DNA of 64,000 bases from Picocystis sp. L7 (Eukaryota > Chlorophyta > Picocystophyceae > Picocystales > Picocystaceae): the NCBI GenBank assembly GCA_020975725.1, contig QXJR01000018.1, forward strand, positions 372,001-436,000, read 5' to 3'. This document shows positions 1-8,600 of the stretch, piece by piece. Numbering within the stretch: the stretch's first letter is position 1; every line of letters begins with the position of its first letter. Position numbers and translations under genes: made by a program. The notes under the pieces were generated by a model. The model was not told the DNA's origin. It did no database searches and worked only from the letters and a program-made list of their open reading frames with translations.

Positions 1-1377
1 AACGCAGACCAAGAACGTGTTGTGACTGCCTGCCTGCAGAAGAATGACTATCTTCTGGTACTGGGTATGCCTGGAACAGGCAAAACTACTACCATTGCCA
101 GATGTGTACGTGCTTTGGTAGGAAAAGGCCTGTCAGTCCTTGTTGCAACTTATACCAACGCTGCTGTTGATCACCTGCTGCAAAAGCTTCTGGAAGAAGG
201 GGTTGATATTTTACGCCTAGGCAGGGCAGACGGGGTCAATAGAAAAATCAAAGATTGGGTGATTGGAGAGAAATACTACCCTGTGTCGTCAACTGCATGT
301 ATTGCAAACCACTTGCGTAGGGCCAACGTGGTTGGTTGCACGTCGCTTGGTGCAGGAAGCCCTCTTTTGGGCAACCGGGGGCTTTTTGATGTTGCGATCG
401 TGGATGAAGCATCACAGATCACCTTACCGGCTTGCTTGCCTCCGATTCTGGCGGCTAAACGATTTGTGTTGGTCGGGGACCACAACCAACTTCCACCACT
501 CGTTTCAAGCCCGCTAGCAAAGAAAAACGGAATGGATGTCAGTCTTTTCAAGCAACTCAGCGACGCGAATCCTCAGGCAGTCATTCCTCTGAAGAAGCAA
601 TATCGAATGTGTGAAGAGATCCAATCATTGAGCAATAGTTTGGTTTACAATGGTAAACTTGAATGCGCTAGTGTGCAAGTTGCAAATTCAAGGCTATCGT
701 ACTGCCCTGATATGATGCAACAGGCTGTCTTGAACATGGCGGAACTGGTTCTAAGAGGGGGCGTGGTACACTCGCAGGACATGGAGCGAGAGGCCTGCTG
801 GCTCTCTTCTGCAGTTGATCGCCAAATGCCTGTTGCCTTCCTCGACACTGACAGGGCCGTTCCCAGATCCCACGAAGCGCGCAAAGGTGAATCGCTGGTG
901 AACGGCTTCGAGATGAGCATAGTGAAAGCTGTTGTGACAACGCTTGTACACGGAGGAGTCGATCCTGGTGACATCATGGTAGTGTCCCCGTTCCGTTCTC
1001 AGGTAGAGGCTCTCTCCACGTATCTGAACGAAGACAACCTGGACATTCTAACGGTTGACAAGTGCCAAGGGCGAGACAAGCCCTGCGTCCTGGTGAGTTT
1101 CGTGAGAAGCAATGAGGATCGTGCGCCCGGGCAGTTGCTGGCAGACTTGCGCAGGTTGAACGTGGCATTGACGCGGGCGAAGTCCAAGCTAATTCTCATT
1201 GGTTCGAGGACCACGCTGGGCAACCTGCCCGTTTTCCGAAGGGCGTTCGAGTTATTGGACCAGAGGCGGTGGTTTGTGGAGGTCAACACGATCCTTTCTC
1301 CTTTTCAACTCTCGGAGGGGGTGCCGGGTTGGCCGAGCCAGGTTGGCGCTGCTTCGGCGGGGGGGTCTCTACCCTGA
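1..1377 (+). CDS. DNA2: DNA2 helicase, C-terminal part (5' end outside window)
   Basis: This is the superfamily 1B helicase half of DNA2, the nuclease-helicase that trims Okazaki-fragment flaps and resects double-strand breaks in the nucleus. The frame is open from base 1, so the gene starts upstream and its nuclease domain is not seen. Visible helicase motifs in order: Walker A GMPGTGKTTT (about 64-93), Walker B VDEASQI (about 400-420), motif III GDHNQLPPLV (about 475-505), QYRM (about 600), VDKCQGRD with VSFVRSN (about 1054-1113), and RRLNVALTRAKSKLI (about 1156-1200). The run GDHNQLPPLV, QYRM, QGRDK and SFVRSN follows DNA2 more closely than its relatives UPF1 or SMUBP2. There is no intron in the visible part. 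The last 40 codons beyond the helicase core are unremarkable. Confidence 0.9.
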   Translation, partial: NADQERVVTACLQKNDYLLVLGMPGTGKTTTIARCVRALVGKGLSVLVATYTNAAVDHLLQKLLEEGVDILRLGRADGVNRKIKDWVIGEKYYPVSSTACIANHLRRANVVGCTSLGAGSPLLGNRGLFDVAIVDEASQITLPACLPPILAAKRFVLVGDHNQLPPLVSSPLAKKNGMDVSLFKQLSDANPQAVIPLKKQYRMCEEIQSLSNSLVYNGKLECASVQVANSRLSYCPDMMQQAVLNMAELVLRGGVVHSQDMEREACWLSSAVDRQMPVAFLDTDRAVPRSHEARKGESLVNGFEMSIVKAVVTTLVHGGVDPGDIMVVSPFRSQVEALSTYLNEDNLDILTVDKCQGRDKPCVLVSFVRSNEDRAPGQLLADLRRLNVALTRAKSKLILIGSRTTLGNLPVFRRAFELLDQRRWFVEVNTILSPFQLSEGVPGWPSQVGAASAGGSLP

Positions 1378-1780
1378 GGGACTTTTGGCGTTCCATACTT
1401 TCGAATGTGGGTCCTCCTCTCCTTTTTCCTTGACACTTTCGTATCGCCAGGGGGTTCGCCCGTGTCCCTTTTGGGTTGTGTGTGACGAGATGCCACACCA
1501 CCATCCATGGGTTTGTTGTGGTGGTTTTCCATCTTGTGGTGGTGGAATGTTGCCTGATTGAAAGGGTTCCAGCCAACCCCGGTTCCTCCCCTCTCTTGCT
1601 TCCTTCCCAGGGACCGTTCGATCTCCTTTCGTGGACCGTCGGGACCGTCGATCCTTTCGCGGTCTCGGAGGGCGTCCCCCCCGCTCCCCGCCGAGGATCC
1701 CCCCTCCCCGCCCCCCGGATTCCTCGAAGGCCGCGTCGCGTCCCCCCCGATCCGGGAGAGAAGAAACTCCCCAGGGGGGG
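1378..1780. other. Spacer between DNA2 and the first repeat copy
   Basis: No gene is seen here. The stretch is the DNA2 3' flank and contains a strongly C-rich strand between about 1670 and 1760 with several runs of six or seven C, then a G7 run at 1774-1780 that abuts the first 787-bp repeat. Overlapping frames stay open only because the sequence is GC-rich. Confidence 0.5.
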
Positions 1781-2567
1781 CACCCCACCGCCACTTTGGG
1801 GAAGCGTGAGTCCTCGGGCTTTTTCTTCACATCAGGCCTGTTCCCCGTTCTTTTTTGTGGTGTTTCCAGGTGATTCGACGAGCAGAATCCGAATCTGAGC
1901 TTGGATCGTCCTGGATCGTTTGTTTTCTGGGTGAACTCGGTGCGGCTGGCTCGGGGAGTTCTCCAAATTCACCCTTTTTTGGGCGTTTTGGTCAGGCGGT
2001 TGCCCATGCGCTTCATGGCACCAGGAGCATCGACTCTCGATGTGTTTTTTCTCATGAAGGTGTCCTATCTTTCTGTCTTTCCCTTCCCCGGGTTTGGCGG
2101 TCCGGTTCTTTGTGGATGCCTGGCTGCCGTTGGGAAGGTGCGCAGCAGCGGTGCCGTTTGGGGTCCCCACCACCTGGTGGTGGTTTTTCGACTCTAGAAC
2201 TCGCGCCAGGCAGAATTTGGCCATTTTGAGAGCACCGTTCGAAAGAACGCGCCGAGACCTATCCAACGAGCTATCGTTCGCTCGATTTGAACCCATATTC
2301 GAAGAGATACGCGCGTCGAAAGGAAGGAGCACCCGCCAGGGGAAACGAGGCAGGATCCAGCCCCGAAAGACCCTGGGACGTGCACGGGCCTCCCTGCTCT
2401 TGCACGGGCCGAACCAGGCCGGGGTCCATCGATCCAAACCCCTCAAAACGGAGTGCTCTACAACTTCGATTGGAAGAGCAACGACTGGAGAGGTCCTCCG
2501 GAGGCTCCACGGATCCCACAGCGACAGCCCCTCTCTCCCTATGAAGAAAAAGTGGCGGTGGGGTGGG
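1781..2567. repeat. 787-bp repeat, copy 1, with 17-bp inverted ends
   Basis: Compared line by line with 4601-5387 it shows no difference. The boundaries are sharp: the left flank is a G-run, and the right side changes at 2568 to TAAGGGCTTG. It contains the inverted termini CACCCCACCGCCACTTT / AAAGTGGCGGTGGGGTG. Both strands contain long open frames, but the peptides match no family I know and both copies carry the same frames, so I do not call a gene. It is best read as a non-autonomous DNA element, or as one arm of a composite element. Confidence 0.8.
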
Positions 2568-3175
2568 TAAGGGCTTGCTGCCGAGGCCACCGTGGACGCA
2601 CTGCGCCTTGGATGGCTACGAAAATCCGGGTGACCCATCACGTGGGCGGGAGGAATCCAGTGATGGATGGGTATCTCTTCAAACAATGTGGTGGCTGAGA
2701 AAGGACGACCACAGTTTGGTGCTGAAAACAGGCCGAAACTCAGTAATTCAGGCCTGTCCTCCAGGGAGAGGCTTATCGGCATATCGTACGAACCACGACG
2801 TTTGGGGACACAAAAACTGGAGGGTAGTTGAATCACATGTCAGAGGTGGCGCTCACCGAGTTTGGTTACGATCCGCCTTCACACGCCTCCCCGAGAGCCT
2901 AGGGGGGGAAGCCTGGGGGTGTGTGTTGAGAGGTCCCATGAGTCCCATCAACAGGACCGAGCCCCAGGCTGGCCTTCTCAAGCCGTTTCAGTTGCATGCA
3001 GGCGTTCACAGGGGCTCCATTAGTTGATTTGATCTGCGTGGAGCTGCCACACGTCCGCTGGAGCCCCACACACGAGTCCATGGGGGTGCCTGGTTTTGAG
3101 CGAGAAACGGTAGGAAAAACTGACAGAAACTTTCAAGTCAAATTACAAGAAAAGCCATTTTCTCATGGGAGGCAA
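2568..3175. other. Non-coding segment 3' of the transposase gene
   Basis: No gene is seen. The segment begins with TA directly after repeat copy 1, and the matching inner edge of copy 2 is preceded by TA plus CC (4597-4600). The palindromic match between the two inner edges is therefore 21 bp, four longer than the 17-bp repeat ends. I found no convincing separate terminal inverted repeats for the transposase inside this segment. Confidence 0.4.
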
Positions 3176-4240
3176 TCAATACTTGGTGAAGCCACCACGG
3201 TTAAGGATGACCTCTTCAAGCCTCTTGGGCATGGTTTTGAGGAGCTTGGAACCTAGCCCCTCTTTGGAGAGCTCCTTCCATGCACGAAAGGTGCAGGTTT
3301 TGAGCTCTTCCAATGTGGTGGGTCTCATGGCTTCCACCCTCCTGTCCAAGCAAGACCACACGTTTTCAATGGGACTGAGATCAGGGCTGAGAGAGGGCCA
3401 ATCCAACATGAGATCCACGTGAGCTTGAGTGGAGAGCTCCACCAACTTGAGAATGGTGGCCTTCGATCGATGGGCCCCATCCCCATCCTGTTGAAAGGTC
3501 CAGGGGGCCTTCTTGTACAACCTGGTGCCCTCCTTCATCAGCCAAGGGAGGACTTTTTCTGCGTACTCCTGCTGTCCTACACCCTTGGACACCTTCCCTT
3601 GTCCATCCTTGAAGTCACAAGGCTGCCCTGTGGTCCCCGTGACTGTCATCAGGCCTGTGAGTCCACGAGCACACACCCCACCATACACTTTGATTCGTGG
3701 GGGGGCCTTGTTGTACTCCACGAGGGGTGTGGTACCAGGAGGGACTAGGGTTCGTTTGGAGCCTTTGTGCTTGGTGGTTCCCAGGTAAATTTGGTGGGCA
3801 TCCGTGAAAAGAACCCGCTCAAAATCATCCCCCAAGTGCCGTTCCGCAAACTTCACTCTATTGGCCTTGTGTGAGGCCTGCAACTTCATCACCTTTTTTT
3901 GGACCTTGGTCTTCACCCCCAAATCCTTCAACAGCCGTTGCAAGGTCCTCAACGGTACTCTCCGTCCGTACCGTGCTTCCCACTCGTTCATGACGTCCCT
4001 TGTCCCCATGGCCTGGCCTTCAAGTGCACGAGACTTGAGCAAGTTGCACAGCCACTTGTCATGACCACGGGCATAAGAGAGGGAACGGCGTTTCGAAGAG
4101 GGGGAAGCTTTGGGCTTACGATCCTTCACCCAATACTTCACTGTCACCCAACTCCGCTTCATAACCTTGGACGTGGCGGAGAGATTCCCACTCAGCACCT
4201 TGTACGCCGCTTTGGTGGCCTGGATGGCCGCTTCCTCCAT
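3176..4240 (-). CDS. Tc1/mariner-superfamily DDE transposase
   Basis: The single frame encodes 354 residues with an ATG start and no visible break, so the protein looks intact. A helix-turn-helix-like N-terminus (about residues 9-40, with SATSKVMKRSWVTVKYW) and a second basic region are followed by the DDE catalytic core. The core residues are D147 (VLFTDAHQIYL), D252 (FQQDGDGAH) and E292 (SLSPDLSPIENVW). The last motif is the usual Tc1/mariner signature. By my count 39 residues separate the second D from the E, compared with 34 in classical Tc1 and mariner proteins. The protein would cut and rejoin element ends, normally at TA targets. The gene sits centrally between the two 787-bp repeats, and whether their ends are its substrate is not known. 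Confidence 0.9.
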   Translation of the reverse strand: MEEAAIQATKAAYKVLSGNLSATSKVMKRSWVTVKYWVKDRKPKASPSSKRRSLSYARGHDKWLCNLLKSRALEGQAMGTRDVMNEWEARYGRRVPLRTLQRLLKDLGVKTKVQKKVMKLQASHKANRVKFAERHLGDDFERVLFTDAHQIYLGTTKHKGSKRTLVPPGTTPLVEYNKAPPRIKVYGGVCARGLTGLMTVTGTTGQPCDFKDGQGKVSKGVGQQEYAEKVLPWLMKEGTRLYKKAPWTFQQDGDGAHRSKATILKLVELSTQAHVDLMLDWPSLSPDLSPIENVWSCLDRRVEAMRPTTLEELKTCTFRAWKELSKEGLGSKLLKTMPKRLEEVILNRGGFTKY

Positions 4241-4600
4241 GAGGCCTGGTGATGGCTTTTTTGTGCGCTACTTCCCCATCACGAAGCGTTTTGCCTTGAA
4301 ATCCTGTCGGTGCTGAATTTGGTCTTTCCTCTTTCGATTCCACCCCAAAGCTTCCCCTCGTTGCCTCTGTGTGCCTGGGGAGGGGGGCTGAAAGTACCCC
4401 CCCCCAGTCCTGTCATACCTACCAGCGGTGACCCTCGGGGGCACTGCCACTCACAGAGTGATGGTAGGACAACGAGATTTGGTAGGTGAGCTGTACGCCC
4501 CATGGATCATGTACGGTTTGAATTTCAGGACCAAACACCTCGTACTTTGGGCGCCACGCCCCCCCCAATCCAGCAGATCCCGAAACGCCCCCCACGTACC
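4241..4600. other. 5' flank of the transposase gene
   Basis: No gene is seen in these 360 bp between the transposase start codon and repeat copy 2. It would hold the transposase promoter. It contains C-runs near 4391-4398 and 4560. A weak inverted similarity exists between 4523-4535 and 2715-2727 (12 of 13 bases), too short to call terminal repeats. Confidence 0.4.
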
Positions 4601-5387
4601 CACCCCACCGCCACTTTGGGGAAGCGTGAGTCCTCGGGCTTTTTCTTCACATCAGGCCTGTTCCCCGTTCTTTTTTGTGGTGTTTCCAGGTGATTCGACG
4701 AGCAGAATCCGAATCTGAGCTTGGATCGTCCTGGATCGTTTGTTTTCTGGGTGAACTCGGTGCGGCTGGCTCGGGGAGTTCTCCAAATTCACCCTTTTTT
4801 GGGCGTTTTGGTCAGGCGGTTGCCCATGCGCTTCATGGCACCAGGAGCATCGACTCTCGATGTGTTTTTTCTCATGAAGGTGTCCTATCTTTCTGTCTTT
4901 CCCTTCCCCGGGTTTGGCGGTCCGGTTCTTTGTGGATGCCTGGCTGCCGTTGGGAAGGTGCGCAGCAGCGGTGCCGTTTGGGGTCCCCACCACCTGGTGG
5001 TGGTTTTTCGACTCTAGAACTCGCGCCAGGCAGAATTTGGCCATTTTGAGAGCACCGTTCGAAAGAACGCGCCGAGACCTATCCAACGAGCTATCGTTCG
5101 CTCGATTTGAACCCATATTCGAAGAGATACGCGCGTCGAAAGGAAGGAGCACCCGCCAGGGGAAACGAGGCAGGATCCAGCCCCGAAAGACCCTGGGACG
5201 TGCACGGGCCTCCCTGCTCTTGCACGGGCCGAACCAGGCCGGGGTCCATCGATCCAAACCCCTCAAAACGGAGTGCTCTACAACTTCGATTGGAAGAGCA
5301 ACGACTGGAGAGGTCCTCCGGAGGCTCCACGGATCCCACAGCGACAGCCCCTCTCTCCCTATGAAGAAAAAGTGGCGGTGGGGTGGG
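4601..5387. repeat. 787-bp repeat, copy 2, with 17-bp inverted ends
   Basis: This copy is identical to 1781-2567 over its full length, at an offset of 2,820 bp. Its right end (AGTGGCGGTGGGGTGGG) runs into G-rich sequence that forms the 5' flank of the listerin gene. An ATG at 5361, inside this copy, is in frame with listerin with no stop between them, so the repeat may contribute an alternative start or part of the 5' untranslated region. Confidence 0.8.
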
Positions 5388-5633
5388 GGGAGGGGGGAGG
5401 TCGGTTCCCGATGCATCGAATCGATTCGACGTGGATCGCATCGCCACTCATGGAACGCGCCTTTTCCGCCTCTGGAGCGCGTCTCGCGCGCTGATCGGGC
5501 CCGAACGAGGGCCTGGAAAGACGGACAGAAGGTCCTGGAAGGCGCAACCGCGAAAAAAAAGGGAGGAAGGAGCCTCCAGGCCGCGTTCGGAGGCGCAGCA
5601 CGCGCGTGCTCGTGCTCGGAGGCGTGCTGCGAG

Positions 5634-8600
5634 ATGCCGCAGAACGGCGCAGGATTCGGCGGGTTCTTCGGCGCCAGACGCCTGGAGCAGCACGAGACGG
5701 CGGACGAAGGACCCTTCGGCGTGCCGCTGCGCCAGCTGCAGAAGCGAGACTGGACGACGCGGTTCAAAGCACTGCGCCGCATCGCCGCCTTGGCGAGGTG
5801 CACGGCAGACGGCGGCGATGGAGGAGGCGAACGAGCCACCGTGGAACACCTCGTGGCCATCATGGCGACGTGGACACGTGCGTACGTGCGACTGCAACGT
5901 GCCCAGGAATCGGAAGTGCGCGTCGCCAGCCACGCAGCCATGGCCGAAGTGGCGCTTGCCGTGGGAAAGCGAGGCATGGCACCACATGCGCAAGACGTGC
6001 TGCCGCACATGTGGTTCGCGAGGTGCGACGATGCCAAGGAGGTGGCCAAGGCAGCGGAGGACGCACTCGTGAGGGCCTTTCCTACCCAAGAGAAGATACA
6101 AGCGGCAGCTGCCTTCACTCTCCCACACCTTTTGCAAATCGTGCAGGCGCGCTTGAACCGGGAACAGGCGGAAAAATGGATCCGAGGAGAAGAAGACGTC
6201 ACGGACGAAGAGAAACTGATCGAAGACGTGCAAAGGACGCAGGTGCAAGCCCTTCAGACCTTGGCCTGGCTGACGAGGGACGCTTCGAGAAAGCCAGTCC
6301 AAGAAGGTGCGTCCAGCAACAGCATGCTCAAAGGAAAAGCAACGGACATCTTGGACGATGCCATGAGCGTTGCCCTCCAGAACCCGGAATGTAGAGCTGA
6401 GGTTGAATCTTTGATTTCCAAGCTGGTTGGAAAGGATGATGCCTGGGAACAAATGTCAAACAGCACGTCTCCGTTGATTCGCAAAAGCTACTACCAGCTT
6501 ATGGCAGCTGTCTTCTTGGAAAGAAGACCTTGCGTAGAGACACGCCAGGAAAGAGCGGCATCTGCGGTTTTTGAAGCATTTTCCGACGATTACGTAAACA
6601 TTAGGGTGAGTGTGTGGGATATGGCAATCAGCTTCCTGAGGACCTATTCTGGTGTGTTAAATAGCAGCAATGTTCTCTCTTTATTGCAAGACTTGTTCTC
6701 TTTTCTGGACGCTGGATTTGAGGGGTTGGAGGAGGTGTCCTACCCGGGCCTTGTCGTTCTCATCAGGAGCTTGCCTATGGACACACTGATGTCGCCTTCT
6801 TTTGTTGAGGCTTTTCTGGAACACATTTGGACTGGAAGTAGACATTCAAACTCTTTGAAGCCAGCGGTCCAAAGTATGAGTGATTGCATCGTCTTTCTAT
6901 TGAAAGTTCATGGAGCATCCTCCATGGACGAGCCGGATGCAGGATTGGAGAAAATGCTGGATGTCATCATCTGTCAACGTGTCCTGTCTGATGTTCTCAG
7001 CGGGAGTGCACGTGCGCAGTCTACGGTCATCAAATTGGTTGCAAAAATTATTGCCCGGGTGCAAGCAGAGACTTCGGAGGGTGTAGCAAAATGGTTTTGG
7101 GAACATGTTGGCAGCACATCATTGACTGTACTTCAAGATTCCCAAACAAAATCGAACTTCTCGGAGGTCTCGGACACTTTTGTGGCCCTTTGCGAAGCAA
7201 TGTATGAGATTGGGATATCGGACAGTGTGCTCATTCACATGGTCCAACCTTCAGTGAAATACTTCCTTGACCTTGCCAAAAATCATGGTAGCGAGATTGG
7301 CGTTCAATACTTAGCTGTCCTTGTTCAAAAATATGGAGGGGCCAATGCCTTTGGTCTGCAAAGTGCAGAGGAATGGGACCGGCTGGTACAGGACGAACTC
7401 CTCCCTTGGTGTGAGAAGGTGTTTAAGACGGACCATCCCTTTTGTCTGAGTTGCAAGTATTTGGTCGAGTTGCTTGTTTGTGTATCCTGCAGTGACGCTA
7501 TCGATCGGTCGTGGGTCAATTTGGTAGACACTGTTCTCGTCCAGTATGCACAGAAGCCCTTAGATGCAAAGCAAGTGAAGTTCCTTGGTTCCCTTGTGCA
7601 GGGTATAGTGGCTTCTCGGGAGAATATGCCGCTCGATCGTGGAGAGGGTGTCCTGCAAGGGCTTGGTCCTATTTCACTCAATGTGTACCTCCAGCTTCTG
7701 GAATCACGCGAAGAAAAGCTTTCGCCTGAGAACTTGTCCCTTTTGGCTGGCTTGTTGGGTGCAAACACAGCCAGTAATGGTTCATTTGCACCGCCGATAC
7801 TGAACCAGAAAGCTACTGCCTTGATGCTGTCGAAGCTTAGTGAAATGCTGCAGTCAGATAATACTTTGAGTGCCTACCTTGCGCTCCAAATAGTGGACTA
7901 TGTAGCTTATTCCCCATATTTGGTAGATCATGCAGAGTCCAAGAGATTGCTCTCCAGAATATACTTCCTGGGTCGTTTAAAAAGTGGACAAGTGGCAAAG
8001 AGCAACGCAGTCACAAAGTTGGCTCGTAGGATTTGGGGAACAGGGGATGCACTTCTTAAAAGCTACAGCTCTTCAGATCAAAATTCGTTGGTAGAGATTG
8101 CAGACCTCTTGGTAGGTGAGCTCAAGAATGCAGCAATGGCCAAACCACCAGATGTACAAAAGTTAGCATTCGAATTCATTCTTCTCTTGGAAACGTGGAA
8201 ATCCACTGTGGATATTGAGAAGAATAATGAGGTATTGCCATGCATGGTGGACAAGTTACTTTCTCCTATTGAAGGCCTTTGGCCTCAATTCGTGGGAGCA
8301 GATGGACTTTTGATGAAAAACTTTCTTGCAGTTGAGTTTTCAGATGAGTACAAATCTTTTTGCGAGTTTACAGCAATATGGCTCACGGCGCTTTTGTCCA
8401 ATGGGAGCAATATATCTGCTTTGGCAGAAGGTGCAGAGAAGTCTTGGGCATTGTCAGAGATTCTATGTGCAGCATCGGGTAGGGTAGTCCGTGAAGATGT
8501 TGGTCTTGAGCTGGCAAAGGTGTTCGTGGAAAGTTGCAAAACGCTGAAGATGGAGCCAACCTTGCTCCAGTCTTTGTCTACAATGTGGCGATCTGCCAGT

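Larger units (their letters stand above)
1781..5387. mobile_element. Composite of two identical 787-bp repeats around a mariner transposase gene
   Basis: Two identical direct repeats (1781-2567 and 4601-5387) enclose 2,033 bp holding one transposase gene on the minus strand. Each repeat starts with CACCCCACCGCCACTTT and ends with the reverse complement AAAGTGGCGGTGGGGTG followed by GG, so each copy has 17-bp terminal inverted repeats. The whole block therefore also begins and ends with inverted copies of the same sequence, like a composite transposon. The block lies between DNA2 and listerin, only 246 bp from the listerin start codon. No clear target-site duplication is visible; the outer flanks are G-runs (seven G on the left, five G on the right after the inverted repeat), so a short duplication there would be hard to prove. 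Identity of the copies indicates recent duplication, homogenisation, or an assembly effect. Confidence 0.6.

Noticed and set aside
1832-2836. Long minus-strand frame covering repeat copy 1 (and its equivalent in copy 2)
   Set aside because: It runs through unrelated flanking DNA, overlaps equally open plus-strand frames, has biased composition and no recognisable domain; likely a by-product of few stop codons in GC-rich DNA.
2715-4535. Terminal inverted repeats for the mariner element (TTTGGTGCTGAAA near 2715 and TTTCAGGACCAAA near 4523)
   Set aside because: Only 12 of 13 bases match, flanks diverge at once and no flanking TA fits both ends; too weak to define element ends.
1781-5387. Long terminal repeat element, suggested by 787-bp direct repeats around an internal region
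   Set aside because: The repeats do not begin TG or end CA, they have inverted termini of their own, and the internal part encodes a DDE transposase of the Tc1/mariner type and no retroelement genes.
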